NCBI RefSeq assembly: GCF_964065165.1
Contig: NZ_OZ061549.1
Span: forward strand, 2,542,001 to 2,606,000
DNA length: 64,000 nt
From: Levilactobacillus yonginensis
Lineage (GTDB): Bacteria > Bacillota > Bacilli > Lactobacillales > Lactobacillaceae
Direction: 5' to 3'
Positions 40,797-50,093 of this stretch are shown piece by piece (positions within the stretch are counted from its first letter, which is position 1; the number at the start of each line of letters is the position of its first letter). The translations under genes and the position numbers were made by a program. The notes beneath the pieces were generated by a model that saw only the letters and a list, made by a program, of their open reading frames with translations, ran no database searches and was not told the origin of the DNA.

Positions 40797-41000
40797 TACA
40801 TATTTTTATGCCGGGGTGATGTTCACCAATTGGCGGTGACTGAGACAACCGTCAAGCTGCAGTCTTTTTGGTTCAAGCAAATTGATTACTGGTCGTAGGA
40901 TGATTTGTTGACTGGATAGCTGGCAATGATCCAAAACCGATTGCCAAGCATGTGAGGTATTCACGTGAATATTGGTGAACCACTACGTTATCTCGTCAAC

Positions 41001-41012
41001 ATTTGGTATAAT
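41001..41012 (+). promoter_or_regulatory. Extended -10 promoter of the ecf operon
   Basis: TGG-TATAAT (41004-41012), no clear -35; 39 bases before ecfA1. Confidence 0.65.
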
Positions 41013-41050
41013 TACTGGTGACTTTTACACTGGGAGAATTAAAAACGCTG

Positions 41051-41887
41051 ATGGAAAATATCATTGAAGTTAAACATCTTTCATATCGCTATGGCAAAGA
41101 GCAACGGCCGGCCTTAAATGATGTCAGTTTTGACGTCCATCGTGGCGAGTGGCTAGCCATTGTTGGACATAACGGGAGTGGAAAATCCACGTTAGCTAAG
41201 TCCTTAGATGGTCTGTTGCCATTTACTGAGGGGACAGTCACTATTGATGGCATGGAGCTTTCACCGGAGACCGTGTGGCAGGTGAGAGAAAAAATTGGTA
41301 TGATCTTCCAGAACCCTGACAACCAGTTTGTTGGGGCAACCGTGGAGGATGATGTTGCTTTTGGTTTGGAGAATCGGCAGGTTACCCGTGAGGAGATGAT
41401 TCCGCGGGTTAAAGCGGCTATCGAAGAAGTGGGGATGCGTGACTTTGCACAGCGCGAGCCGAGTTCGTTATCCGGAGGTCAGAAGCAGCGAGTCGCGTTA
41501 GCCGGTATTGTGGCCATTAGCCCCAGCATTTTAATTCTGGATGAAGCAACCAGTATGTTGGATCCCTTAGGGCGACAAGATATGCTTGAATTGGTCGGTA
41601 AGTTGCGGCGAGATCAGAAGCTGACGGTTATCTCAATTACCCATGATATTGATGAGGCAGCGAATGCTGACCGAATTTTGGTAATTGATGATGGTCAGTT
41701 GGTTCAAGAAGCTTCACCAGCGGAAATATTTGCGCTGGGTGAAAAGCTGGTTGATTTAGGATTGGATTTACCTTTTACGGCTAAGCTCAAGGCCGCACTG
41801 AAAAAGCGGGGTATTGAGCCCCCCGCAAGTTATCAAACGACGGCGGAAATGGAGGAATGGTTGTGGCAATCTCTTTCGAACACGTAA
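41051..41887 (+). CDS. ecfA1: ECF transporter ATP-binding protein A1
   Basis: A 278-residue ABC ATPase of the group II energy-coupling factor module, shared by many vitamin S components. Walker [10 protein letters not shown] (39-47), Q-loop [10 protein letters not shown], signature [13 protein letters not shown], Walker [10 protein letters not shown], switch His in [11 protein letters not shown] 41051 taken; SD GGGAGAA is about 12 bases upstream, and the in-frame GTG 41018 has no SD. Overlaps ecfA2. Confidence 0.96.
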   Translation: MENIIEVKHLSYRYGKEQRPALNDVSFDVHRGEWLAIVGHNGSGKSTLAKSLDGLLPFTEGTVTIDGMELSPETVWQVREKIGMIFQNPDNQFVGATVEDDVAFGLENRQVTREEMIPRVKAAIEEVGMRDFAQREPSSLSGGQKQRVALAGIVAISPSILILDEATSMLDPLGRQDMLELVGKLRRDQKLTVISITHDIDEAANADRILVIDDGQLVQEASPAEIFALGEKLVDLGLDLPFTAKLKAALKKRGIEPPASYQTTAEMEEWLWQSLSNT

Positions 41888-42735
41888 CCTTTACGTACCA
41901 TGCTGGAACGCCAATGGCGCAGACTGCTTTGGAAGATGTTTCCTTCAACCTGCCTGACCACGGGTACTTAGCCATCATTGGTCACACGGGGAGTGGTAAA
42001 TCGACTCTCGTTCAACAGATCAACGCTTTGTTGAAGCCAACCGCCGGTACGATTAAAATTGATGATTTCACTATCACTCCTGACACGACCAATGCGGACT
42101 TAAAACCGTTACGGCAGCACGTGGGCATGGTTTTCCAGTTTCCAGAGAGCCAACTGTTTGAGGAAACGATCCGCAAAGACATTGCGTTTGGTCCACAAAA
42201 TTTTGGCATGTCCCCTGAGGACGCCAACGACCTGGCTGACCAAATGTTGACGACGGTTGGCTTAGATGCTAGTTACGCTGAACGCTCACCGTTTGAGCTG
42301 TCCGGTGGTCAGATGCGGCGAGTTGCCATTGCAGGTGTGCTTGCCATGCGGCCGCAGGTTCTAATCCTAGACGAACCCACGGCTGGGTTGGATCCGCAAG
42401 GGCGACAAGAAATGATGGACTTATTTGAGCAACTCCACAGAGAGCAAGGACTGACGATTGTTTTAGTCACCCATCAGATGGAGGATGTCGCTGAATACGC
42501 TGAGCAAGTTGCCATTATGTGTGAGGGTCGGTTGGTTAAATTTGGCGATGTTCAAGCGGCTTTTGGCGATCCTGACTGGCTACTAGCTAATCAACTAGAC
42601 GTCCCCCGCGCAGCACAATTTGCGCAGCAACTGGCGAAAAGAGGACTGCGGTGGCAGCCTTTACCATTGACCGCTGATCAGTTAGCAGAACAGATTGCAC
42701 AGCAGTGGAAGAAACGGGGGACGGACCATGTCTAA
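41863..42735 (+). CDS. ecfA2: ECF transporter ATP-binding protein A2
   Basis: A 290-residue partner ATPase. Walker [10 protein letters not shown], signature [13 protein letters not shown], Walker B VLILDEPT, switch [13 protein letters not shown] 41863 ([12 protein letters not shown]) is favoured with GGAGGA upstream; ATG 41857 sits against the SD. It overlaps the end of ecfA1 and the start of ecfT, so the three are translationally linked. Confidence 0.96.
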   Translation: MAISFEHVTFTYHAGTPMAQTALEDVSFNLPDHGYLAIIGHTGSGKSTLVQQINALLKPTAGTIKIDDFTITPDTTNADLKPLRQHVGMVFQFPESQLFEETIRKDIAFGPQNFGMSPEDANDLADQMLTTVGLDASYAERSPFELSGGQMRRVAIAGVLAMRPQVLILDEPTAGLDPQGRQEMMDLFEQLHREQGLTIVLVTHQMEDVAEYAEQVAIMCEGRLVKFGDVQAAFGDPDWLLANQLDVPRAAQFAQQLAKRGLRWQPLPLTADQLAEQIAQQWKKRGTDHV

Positions 42736-43528
42736 TTTTATCTTTGGTCGTTACTTACCGTTGAATTCCGTGGTGCACCGATTAGATCCGCGGGCTAAAC
42801 TCATGTTGAGTTTCTTCTACATCGTGCTGGTATTCATGGCCAATAATCTTGTGACCTACGGAATCTTGATTGTTTTTACGTTAGCTGCAATTTTTGCTTC
42901 GAAGATAAGCCTAGGTTTCTTTTTAAAGGGAATTCGACCACTGCTCTGGTTGATTGTCTTTACGGTGGTCTTACAGTTGCTCTTTAGTCCGGCTGGTGGT
43001 CACGTGTACTTTCACTGGGCGTTTATCAACATTACCCAGTACGGGGTCGTGAACTCTGGGTACATTTTCATTCGATTTTTATTGATCATCATGATGTCGA
43101 CTTTATTGACCTTGTCGACTCAACCGTTAGACATTGCTACTGGGTTGTCATCACTGATGAAGCCATTGCGGTGGGTTCACGTTCCCGTGGATACGTTAGC
43201 CATGATGCTGTCGATTGCATTACGGTTCGTGCCAACTTTAATGGATGAGGCCACCAAAATCATGAACGCGCAACGCGCTCGTGGGGTCGACTTCGGTGAA
43301 GGGGGCCTGTTTAAACAGGCCAAGTCACTGATTCCTTTGATGGTACCGCTATTCATGAGTGCTTTTAACCGAGCTGAGGACCTATCAACGGCCATGGAGG
43401 CGCGGGGGTACCAGGACAGTGAGCATCGTAGTCAGTACCGGATTCTCACCTGGCAAAGACGAGATACGGTAACCTGGATTATATTTATAATTGGATTTGC
43501 GGCGATTCTTGTTTTTCGTCGTTGGTAG
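42728..43528 (+). CDS. ecfT: ECF transporter transmembrane protein T
   Basis: A 266-residue membrane scaffold that couples the two ATPases to exchangeable S components. Four or five hydrophobic segments. The two coupling motifs with Ala-Arg-Gly are visible: [12 protein letters not shown] (near 180) and ALMEARGYQ-like [12 protein letters not shown] (near 235). ATG 42728 follows GGGGGA and overlaps ecfA2 by 8 bases. No S component is in the window. Confidence 0.96.
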   Translation: MSNFIFGRYLPLNSVVHRLDPRAKLMLSFFYIVLVFMANNLVTYGILIVFTLAAIFASKISLGFFLKGIRPLLWLIVFTVVLQLLFSPAGGHVYFHWAFINITQYGVVNSGYIFIRFLLIIMMSTLLTLSTQPLDIATGLSSLMKPLRWVHVPVDTLAMMLSIALRFVPTLMDEATKIMNAQRARGVDFGEGGLFKQAKSLIPLMVPLFMSAFNRAEDLSTAMEARGYQDSEHRSQYRILTWQRRDTVTWIIFIIGFAAILVFRRW

Positions 43529-43537
43529 GAGGACCTG

Positions 43538-44335
43538 ATGCAACGTTACAAAGTAACTTTAATGTATGACGGCACGAACTTTGCCGGGTTTCAACGGCAA
43601 CCAAATAAGCGGACCGTGGAAAGCACACTGACGAATGTTGTCAATAAGATGGCTAAGCAACCGCAGCCCGCGATTGTGGTCTATGGTTCTGGCCGGACTG
43701 ACGCAGGTGTCCATGCGTTGGCCCAGGTGGTCCATTTCGACTTTCCCTTTCTCATTCCCGCGGAGAACATGCGCAAGGGCTTAAACAGCATGTTACCGAT
43801 GGATATGGAGGTCCTAAAGGTCGAGGAGGTCGCCGACACGTTTCACGCGCGGTATGATGTTTCTGGCAAGCGGTATCAATACCGGATGGATATGGGCGAA
43901 TTTCGGAACCCCTTTAAACGCAATTATACGGGCCACTGGAAGTTCCCAGTCGATTTAAATAAGATTAATCAGGCCTGTGCCGACTTAGTCGGAGAACACG
44001 ATTTTACCAGCTTCGTGGCGTCTGGCGCGCAGACCCGGACCTTCGTTCGAACAATCTATGAGGCTAGCTGTCATGTGGATGCGGCAAATCATGAATTAGT
44101 CTTTGATTTTTACGGTAACGGTTTTATGTACAACCAAGTGCGAATCATGGTAGGGGTCCTGGTAGAAATTGGGTCCGGGACCCGGCCGGTTCATGACATC
44201 CCCAGACTGTACGAAGTCAAGGACCGTAAGCAAGCGCGGCGAACGGTGCCAGCGGCTGGTTTATATTTGAAACACGTGTATTATATGGGAGAGGATCCAG
44301 AACACCCGACAAAATTGCCGCAACATCAACGGTAA
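43538..44335 (+). CDS. truA: tRNA pseudouridine(38-40) synthase TruA
   Basis: A 265-residue enzyme that makes pseudouridine at positions 38-40 of the anticodon stem. GRTDAGVHALAQVVHF (about 51-66) carries the catalytic Asp. GNGFMYNQVRIMVGVLVEIGSG is the conserved C-terminal block. TAGGAGG before ATG 43538, nine bases after ecfT; the usual ecf-truA-rplM-rpsI order. Confidence 0.97.
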   Translation: MQRYKVTLMYDGTNFAGFQRQPNKRTVESTLTNVVNKMAKQPQPAIVVYGSGRTDAGVHALAQVVHFDFPFLIPAENMRKGLNSMLPMDMEVLKVEEVADTFHARYDVSGKRYQYRMDMGEFRNPFKRNYTGHWKFPVDLNKINQACADLVGEHDFTSFVASGAQTRTFVRTIYEASCHVDAANHELVFDFYGNGFMYNQVRIMVGVLVEIGSGTRPVHDIPRLYEVKDRKQARRTVPAAGLYLKHVYYMGEDPEHPTKLPQHQR

Positions 44336-44344
44336 TTTTCGTTA

Positions 44345-44411
44345 GGGGGACAAACAATCATTGACTTTATGAGTAAAACTTTGTATCATAGTTGTTGGTA
44401 TTGTTTGCCCC
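44345..44411 (+). promoter_or_regulatory. rplM promoter inside an inverted repeat
   Basis: TTGACT (44361-44366), 17-bp spacer, TATCAT (44384-44389). It is flanked by GGGG-A-CAAACAAT (44346-44358) and ATTGTTTG-CCCC (44400-44411), a 12-bp inverted repeat with one bulge. The promoter is well supported; the repeat is unexplained. Confidence 0.75.
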
Positions 44412-44472
44412 ACGATAAGCCCCGGAAAGTTTACTTGGTGTCAGACAAACACAGATTTATGGAGGAATTTAA
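44396..44472 (+). promoter_or_regulatory. Probable L13 leader RNA
   Basis: The short leader between the promoter and rplM contains CCCCACGATAAGCCCCGGAA and the sequence ACTTGGTGTCAGAC, in the position of the L13 leader family known from low-GC Gram-positives. Not aligned to a model. Confidence 0.5.
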
Positions 44473-44473
44473 C

Positions 44474-44917
44474 GTGCGTACAACTTATATGGCAAAACCT
44501 AACGACGTGGACCGCAAATGGTACATCGTCGACGCAACCGATGTTAGTTTAGGTCGGCTTGCTTCAGTCGTTGCTTCTGTATTACGTGGTAAGAACAAGC
44601 CAACTTTCACGCCTAACGTGGATACTGGTGATAACGTAATCGTCATCAACGCTGCAAATGTCGCCTTAACTGGCCGTAAAGCAACCGGTAAGATTTACTA
44701 CCACCATACTGGTTTCGCTGGTGGTTTGAAGTCACGGACTGCTGGTAACTTCCGGGATGAAAACCCAGAAAAATTGATCGAAACTTCTGTTCAAGGTATG
44801 CTTCCTAAGAACTCCTTAGGTCACCAAATGGCATTGAAGCTTCACGTGTATGCTGGTGCAGACCACAAGCACGAAGCACAAAAGCCAGAAGTATTAGACA
44901 TTACTAACCTAATCTAA
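44474..44917 (+). CDS. rplM: 50S ribosomal protein L13
   Basis: A 147-residue early-assembly protein. GTG 44474 ([20 protein letters not shown]) has GGAGGAA upstream and gives the usual length; the frame is open to 44369 but that includes the promoter. Core blocks [24 protein letters not shown] and [21 protein letters not shown]. Co-transcribed with rpsI. Confidence 0.97.
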   Translation: MRTTYMAKPNDVDRKWYIVDATDVSLGRLASVVASVLRGKNKPTFTPNVDTGDNVIVINAANVALTGRKATGKIYYHHTGFAGGLKSRTAGNFRDENPEKLIETSVQGMLPKNSLGHQMALKLHVYAGADHKHEAQKPEVLDITNLI

Positions 44918-44930
44918 GGAGGAAACCAAA

Positions 44931-45323
44931 TTGGCACAAGTTCAATATCGCGGCACTGGCCGTCGTAAAAACTCCTCTGCTCGTGTACGTTTAGTACCAG
45001 GCTCAGGTAAGATCGTTATGAACAAGAAGGCAATCGAAGACTACATTCCATTTGCAAGTATTCGTGAAGTTGTCTTACAACCATTCAACGTTACGGAAAC
45101 GCTTGGTAACTATGATGCATTAGTTACTGTGCGCGGTGGCGGTTTCTCCGGTCAAGCCGGTGCAACTCGTCACGGGATCGCTCGGGCATTGCTCGAAGTT
45201 GACCCAGACTTCCGTGGTCCGCTGAAGCGTGCGGGTCTTTTGACTCGTGACGCCCGGATGAAGGAACGTAAGAAGCCAGGTCTGAAGAAGGCACGTAAGG
45301 CTTCACAATTCTCCAAGCGTTAA
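44931..45323 (+). CDS. rpsI: 30S ribosomal protein S9
   Basis: A 130-residue protein whose C-terminal tail [12 protein letters not shown] reaches the P-site t[23 protein letters not shown] start; TTG start codon after AAGGAGG. Ends with a strong terminator. Confidence 0.97.
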   Translation: MAQVQYRGTGRRKNSSARVRLVPGSGKIVMNKKAIEDYIPFASIREVVLQPFNVTETLGNYDALVTVRGGGFSGQAGATRHGIARALLEVDPDFRGPLKRAGLLTRDARMKERKKPGLKKARKASQFSKR

Positions 45324-45344
45324 TATTTCGATATTATCAATTGG

Positions 45345-45377
45345 GAAAGCTCTCACCTTTACGGTGGGGGCTTTTTT
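45345..45377 (+). terminator. Terminator of rplM-rpsI
   Basis: AAAGCTCTCACC pairs with GGTGGGGGCTTTT, then a T run. Confidence 0.92.
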
Positions 45378-45746
45378 GTTATGGGGGTCTGAGACTGGTG
45401 ACACAGAGTTAGTAGGGAGCTGATTCAAAGCCAGGTACATTTTTCTTCAAAATCAATCGCTTTGGGATTGGCATGCGTTAATTTCTTATATTAAATGAGA
45501 TGCAGCTCAGACCAGTCGGTTTGATTATCAGAAATGGCTGGTGCCACGATGGGTCGTCCTAGAATCTACAATTTGTAGGCTTTGGGATTTTTAAGGGAAA
45601 CGGGATTAGCCACAGTGTGGGTTAACAAAAATCTTTATTTTCCTCACTACGATTTCCCCAATATCATGCAGAATTTTAAGGTTGGTTTCGGGCCACCCGG
45701 CCATATAGAATGGTCACCTGTTATCAAAAAAATCGTGTTTTCTAGT
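45378..45746. other. Intergenic stretch upstream of ktrB
   Basis: No gene supported. A small inverted repeat CTACAA-TT-TTGTAG lies near 45567-45580. One frame (45582-45899) is open into ktrB in another phase but has no SD and no recognisable content. I see no conserved core of the c-di-AMP (ydaO) riboswitch that often controls ktr genes. Confidence 0.5.
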
Positions 45747-45793
45747 TTTTCCCGTAACCAGGTGTTGTTTTCCCGTAACCAATGTCTTAAGCT
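45747..45793 (+). promoter_or_regulatory. ktrB promoter with two 14-bp direct repeats
   Basis: TTGTTT (45765-45770), 17-bp spacer, TAAGCT (45788-45793). The 14-mer TTTTCCCGTAACCA occurs at 45747-45760 and again at 45768-45781, 21 bp apart, so both lie on the same helix face, one upstream of the -35 and one over the -35/spacer. This looks like a tandem operator. Confidence 0.65.
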
Positions 45794-45826
45794 GAATGAG
45801 AAGTACATAACGGGACTGGGAGTTGT

Positions 45827-47179
45827 ATGGATAAAATTAAGAATTCGAAGCTATTTGATACACTTTCTAAGAAAATGGTCTGGGGATTTATTCTCCTGAT
45901 TACGATGGGAACGATTCTGCTGAGCCTGCCAATCGCAACTCAGGGAATGCGTGGCTCCACCTTTATTGATACGGTTTTTACGGCGACTAGTGCCACTTGC
46001 ATTACGGGACTCACGGTGGTCAATACGGCCACCCATTGGTCATTTTTTGGTCAAGTAGTTATTTTGGCGCTGTCTGAAGTTGGGGCGTTAGGCTACATGA
46101 CCTTTGCTGTATTGTTATTTAACATCATTCGTCGCCATCTAAATCTTTCAACGCAGCTGATGGTTAAAGAATCATTGAACTTGGAAAACTTAAGTGATAC
46201 CAAGAGCGTTATGCGCTACGTAATTGGCCTCTCAGCGCTCTTTCAGATTGGGGGCGCCATTCTATTAGGTGTCGACTTCATCCCGCGCTTTGGCTGGAAA
46301 TGGGGCTTGTACGTGTCTGTTTACCATGCAGTCATGTCGTTTTGTAATGCGGGCTTTGATGTATTTGGCAATAGCCTTAGAGGATTTCAGGATGACTCGT
46401 ACTTGTTGATTGTCACGATTATTCTAATTATTGCCGGCGGCCTGGGCTTTTTGGTTTGGCGGGATCTATTACTGTTCCATGAGCGGAAACGTCTGACCCT
46501 AAATTCCAAATTGACGTTGGTGACGACTGGTACGCTGTTTGTGGTCGGTTTCTTACTCCTCTTGATTACGGAGCGAGATCTGTCACTGATGCCAGCGCAC
46601 ACGTCTTGGTTTAACCGCACCGTCAACACACTCTTCCTGAGTGTTACGCCACGGACTGCTGGTTTGATCACGTTACCAACGCATCAGCTTCAATCAGGGA
46701 GTGTGTTTATCCTAATGATTCTGATGTTTGTCGGTGGGACACCTGGTTCGACCGCTGGTGGAATCAAGACGACCACGTTTGGCGTTCTGATGCTGCAGAG
46801 TATTGCTCAAATCCGCGGGAAAAAAGATGTTGAATTTAGTCACCGCCGCTTTAGTCAAAATAATATCAGCCGCGCACTATTACTCGTCTTTCTGGCCAGC
46901 ATTGTGATTGTTGTGGCAACGTTGATTCTGACTCAGACGGAACGGATTCCCAAGGGGTTCGGCCTGGAATACATTGTGTTTGAAGTGTTATCGGCATTTG
47001 GAACAGTGGGGCTGAGTCTGGGATTGACGCCACACTTAACGGTTATCGGCAAGCTAGTTATCATGCTACTTATGTTCATCGGACGGGTTGGTATTTTTAC
47101 GTCGCTGTACGCACTATCGAAACGTCAGACCAGGGTCAACCAGATTCGTTATCCAGAAGAAAATGTTTTAATAGGTTAA
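45827..47179 (+). CDS. ktrB: Potassium uptake protein, TrkH/KtrB family
   Basis: A 450-residue membrane K+ (or Na+/K+) transporter subunit. Four P-loop repeats are visible: TSATCITGLTVVNT (about 50), SFCNAGFDVFGNSL (about 175), SVTPRTAGLITLP (about 280) and SAFGTVGLSLGLTP (about 395), each with the selectivity-filter glycine. GGGAG precedes ATG 45827. Thirteen bases separate it from ktrA, the usual KtrB-KtrA pairing. Confidence 0.95.
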   Translation: MDKIKNSKLFDTLSKKMVWGFILLITMGTILLSLPIATQGMRGSTFIDTVFTATSATCITGLTVVNTATHWSFFGQVVILALSEVGALGYMTFAVLLFNIIRRHLNLSTQLMVKESLNLENLSDTKSVMRYVIGLSALFQIGGAILLGVDFIPRFGWKWGLYVSVYHAVMSFCNAGFDVFGNSLRGFQDDSYLLIVTIILIIAGGLGFLVWRDLLLFHERKRLTLNSKLTLVTTGTLFVVGFLLLLITERDLSLMPAHTSWFNRTVNTLFLSVTPRTAGLITLPTHQLQSGSVFILMILMFVGGTPGSTAGGIKTTTFGVLMLQSIAQIRGKKDVEFSHRRFSQNNISRALLLVFLASIVIVVATLILTQTERIPKGFGLEYIVFEVLSAFGTVGLSLGLTPHLTVIGKLVIMLLMFIGRVGIFTSLYALSKRQTRVNQIRYPEENVLIG

Positions 47180-47191
47180 GGAGTTTTATAA

Positions 47192-47854
47192 ATGAAGAAA
47201 AATTTTGCCGTCCTGGGACTCGGGCGCTTTGGCCAAAGTGTGGTTCAAACGTTGGCTGAGACTCATCAGGACGTTCTTGCGGTCGACGTACAGGAAACAC
47301 CCGTCAATCAGATGATGGACGTGGCCACGCAAACGCTGATTGCGGACACGCGGGATGAAGAAGTCCTGCGGGGACTCAACATTGATACCTTTGACTACGT
47401 GATTGTCGGTATTGGGAATAACATGGAAGCTAGCATTCTGACGACCATGCTAGCTAAAGAGCTGGGCGCTAAGAAAGTCATTGCAAAGGCGGAAACGTCC
47501 GATCAGGGTCGGGTTCTTGAACGGGTCGGTGCGGACCAGGTCGTCTTTCCTGAGCGGGATATGGGCCACAGTATTGTCCGTAAGTTGCTGTCCAACCATA
47601 TTCTGAATTTCATCGATCTCAGCGATGAATACACGTTAGCGGAAATTGTGATTACTGATCCTAACTTTGTGAATCAAAATTTGATTCAGTTAAATCTACG
47701 AGAACGGTTTGATTTGACGGTCATTGCCATTCAACACGGTCGTAAAATCAACATCTCACCGAACCCAACGGATGCGATTCAATTACATGACGTGTTGACG
47801 GTGGTCGGGCCGATTGAAAATGTTGAGAAGTTGGATGAGACACTAAAGAAGTAG
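47192..47854 (+). CDS. ktrA: Potassium uptake regulatory protein KtrA (RCK)
   Basis: A 220-residue cytoplasmic gating ring protein. RCK_N Rossmann domain with GLGRFGQSV (8-16), the acidic end of beta2 AVDVQE, and NMEASI; RCK_C domain from about 135, which binds c-di-AMP in relatives. SD AAGGAG precedes ATG 47192. It gates KtrB in response to ATP/ADP. Confidence 0.95.
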   Translation: MKKNFAVLGLGRFGQSVVQTLAETHQDVLAVDVQETPVNQMMDVATQTLIADTRDEEVLRGLNIDTFDYVIVGIGNNMEASILTTMLAKELGAKKVIAKAETSDQGRVLERVGADQVVFPERDMGHSIVRKLLSNHILNFIDLSDEYTLAEIVITDPNFVNQNLIQLNLRERFDLTVIAIQHGRKINISPNPTDAIQLHDVLTVVGPIENVEKLDETLKK

Positions 47855-47930
47855 CTGCTAAAGATGAGGGGTGAGAGTGAGGTAAAAGGCGGTTAGTCAA
47901 TGGGGATTAACGTCGATAGACAAATAGTCC

Positions 47931-47949
47931 CAATCTTGGATTGTTTTTT
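47931..47949 (+). terminator. Weak terminator after ktrA
   Basis: CAATC-TTG-GATTG then T6; the short stem makes this tentative. Confidence 0.4.
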
Positions 47950-48035
47950 CTATTGGGGTTAAACAGAGTTGACTGTCTTTTGGCGCACTTTTCGACGTTA
48001 GACCTTCGGAGCGCGCCGCTCACCTGTATAGTAGC

Positions 48036-48080
48036 AAAAAAGCAGGTTCTCCACCTGATGGGGGTGAGAACCTGCTTTTG
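48036..48080. terminator. Bidirectional terminator between ktrA and asnA
   Basis: AAAAGCAGGTTCTC pairs with GAGAACCTGCTTTT. On the minus strand a T6 run follows, so it terminates asnA well; it may also end ktrBA. Confidence 0.93.
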
Positions 48081-48137
48081 ACTAGTCGAAAATTTGAAAT
48101 GAGTTAGCTTTATTTAGTAAAGAGCCCCGCAAGAGCT

Positions 48138-49145
48138 TTACAGTAAATGAATGTTGGCAGCTTCACACTTGTCGATCATTTCCTTTGGCCAGATGGCAGC
48201 TTGGACTTCACCAACGTGTGCCTTACCCAACAACAGCATGCACAGCCGGGATTGGCCAATCCCACCACCGATGGTGAACGGAATATCTTCGCTCATAACC
48301 ATTTTGTGGTAAGGGAAGACCAAGCGATCTTCGGCGTGCGCAATTTTTAATTGCTTCATCATCCGGTCCGCGTCGACCCGGACACCCATGCTGGAGATTT
48401 CAATGGCCTTGTTCAGGGGTTCGTACCAGAATAAGATATCGCCGTTTAATTCCCAGTCATCGTAGTCAGGAGCCCGGCCGTCATGGCGTTTGCCACTCTT
48501 TAAGGCGCCACCGATCTTCATCAGAAAGACACAGCCCAGTTTCTTGGTAATGGCGTTTTCCCGTTCTTTAGGCGTCATGTCAGGGTAGGTGTCTTCCAGT
48601 TCTTGTGTCGTGACGAAGTGGATTTCATCTGGTAAATGGTGAACAGCTTGAGGGAACTTGTACCAGACTTCGTGTTCCATATGTTTGATAACCTTAAAGA
48701 TGGTTCGAACGGTGGACTTTAGGGTTTCTTCGTTCCGTTCATCCTTTGAAATCACCTTTTCCCAGTCCCATTGATCAACGTAAGCGGAGTGGTAGTTATC
48801 CAGATCTTCGTCCTTCCTAATGGCGTTCATGTTGGTGTAGAGGCCTTCGTGCATTCCAAAACCGTAACGTTTCAGAGCCAAGCGTTTCCATTTAGCTAAG
48901 GAGTGAACGATTTCAATCGTATCGTCACCCATGTCCTTCATTGTGAAGGAGACGGGTTTTTCGACCCCACTCAGGTTATCATTCAACCCGGAAGCCTTGT
49001 TGACGAACATAGGGGCAGAGAGCCGGGAAAGGTTCAATTGGGCACCAAATTCGTCTTGGAACGTTTCACGGATGTAGCGAATGGCGGCCTGGGTTTCCTT
49101 AACGGATAGCTTAGGATCGTAATCCTTAGGTACGATTAAATGCAT
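48138..49145 (-). CDS. asnA: Aspartate--ammonia ligase
   Basis: A 335-residue asparagine synthetase A, which makes asparagine from aspartate, ammonia and ATP and is related to class II aspartyl/asparaginyl-tRNA synthetase cores. [34 protein letters not shown] start; [23 protein letters not shown] near the C-terminus is the motif 3-like block. AAAGGAG precedes ATG 49145. The Asn T-box upstream confirms the role. Confidence 0.97.
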   Translation of the reverse strand: MHLIVPKDYDPKLSVKETQAAIRYIRETFQDEFGAQLNLSRLSAPMFVNKASGLNDNLSGVEKPVSFTMKDMGDDTIEIVHSLAKWKRLALKRYGFGMHEGLYTNMNAIRKDEDLDNYHSAYVDQWDWEKVISKDERNEETLKSTVRTIFKVIKHMEHEVWYKFPQAVHHLPDEIHFVTTQELEDTYPDMTPKERENAITKKLGCVFLMKIGGALKSGKRHDGRAPDYDDWELNGDILFWYEPLNKAIEISSMGVRVDADRMMKQLKIAHAEDRLVFPYHKMVMSEDIPFTIGGGIGQSRLCMLLLGKAHVGEVQAAIWPKEMIDKCEAANIHLL

Positions 49146-49187
49146 AGTAATTTCTCCTTTGTGGTTTAAATTTAAATTTAGATAAAA

Positions 49188-49232
49188 GAAAAAGTCCTTC
49201 CATCCCTTATATCAAGGGACGAAAAGACTTTT
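49188..49232 (-). terminator. T-box terminator before asnA
   Basis: On the minus strand AAAGTCTTTTCGTCCCTT pairs with AAGGGATGGAAGGACTTT, then T run. Confidence 0.9.
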
Positions 49233-49472
49233 CGCGGTACCACCCAAGTTGTTTATCATCAAAAATAAACCAGCTCAATTAGAGTACAAACATACTCTAC
49301 CGATGGTAACGTACCGGTTGACGGCTAGACCTACTATGCCCCGGGGCAGTTCAGGTAGCAACTAAGAAAGTGTTTTTCAGAAAACGCGAACGCTGATTGG
49401 GTTTGCACTGATTCCCAACTCACTGGCAGGCGGCGTTAACTTACTCCTCTTTCCTCCGTTATTTATCTTATG
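49233..49472 (-). promoter_or_regulatory. T-box leader, asparagine specific
   Basis: On the minus strand the T-box GGGTGGTACCGCG lies at 49245-49233. Stem I base GAAAG (49453-49449) pairs with CTTTC (49370-49366), and the triplet before it is AAC (49374-49372) followed by A, an Asn specifier. Uncharged tRNA-Asn should induce asnA. Confidence 0.93.
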
Positions 49473-49478
49473 GCATTA

Positions 49479-49506
49479 ATCCTAGCACGATTTTGGCGTT
49501 TGTAAA
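49479..49506 (-). promoter_or_regulatory. Promoter of asnA
   Basis: Minus strand: TTTACA (49506-49501), 16-bp spacer, TAGGAT (49484-49479). Confidence 0.75.
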
Positions 49507-49550
49507 CCAAAAAATTAAAATTTGCCTAGAATTAAATGGCAAAAACCCTT

Positions 49551-49913
49551 AAAAAAGTCCGGCCCCGTCACGGTTCTTATGGGGTCAAAACTTTTTTTGA
49601 AGGAGCAACTTTAACCGCCCATTCAATCAAACCGACACTGTCAATCATACTGATAAGGGGGCGGGGGGATGGACGAACCGGGGAAGTCGGCGTCCCGGTT
49701 CACTAACAAATAGGGGTCTCTGGTAGCGTCAAATGCTGATAACTTGCCGCTGACATCATAACGGGGACTGCCGCATCGCTTCAATAGGGAGTGAAGCACG
49801 TGGCTTTTTGGGCAGTCAAACTGAATTTTCGAACATTTAGGCTTAGTCGGGGATTATTGGTTTTCAGAAGCACGCGGTGGTAGCGGACAGATTTATGGGT
49901 GCATAAACCTGTC
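49551..49913. other. Hairpin-rich intergenic region without genes
   Basis: Four palindromic structures lie in 360 bases: AAAAAAGT...CCCC/GGGG...ACTTTTTT (49551-49598); GAACCGGG/CCCGGTTC (49675-49701); nested GACTGCC/GGCAGTC with GCTTCA/TGAAGC inside (49766-49817); and GACAG-TTTATG/CATAAA-CTGTC (49886-49913). No open frame with an SD is visible. The first could be a terminator in either direction. Confidence 0.5.
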
Positions 49914-50012
49914 AGATTCAGGTTGGCAATGCTGACGTCGGCATGTTAGGTCTGTTGAAACAACTTTTTACTTGATAAGCCTATGGTTATACGTTTTCAT
50001 AACAATTTTCTA

Positions 50013-50041
50013 TTGACATTTGGGTCAGAAAAAATTAAACT
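50013..50041 (+). promoter_or_regulatory. Promoter of the APC permease gene
   Basis: TTGACA (50013-50018), 17-bp spacer, TAAACT (50036-50041). Confidence 0.75.
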
Positions 50042-50093
50042 ATTATAATTGGTTTAATCGAATTCTCATTTAAAAATAGAAGGAGGAGTCGGC

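Noticed and set aside
45378..45826. c-di-AMP (ydaO/yuaA) riboswitch before ktrB
   Set aside because: The conserved core sequence blocks are not visible by eye. A covariance search would settle it.
45582..45899. 105-residue frame overlapping the ktrB start
   Set aside because: No SD; it spans the ktrB promoter repeats and overlaps ktrB in another frame.
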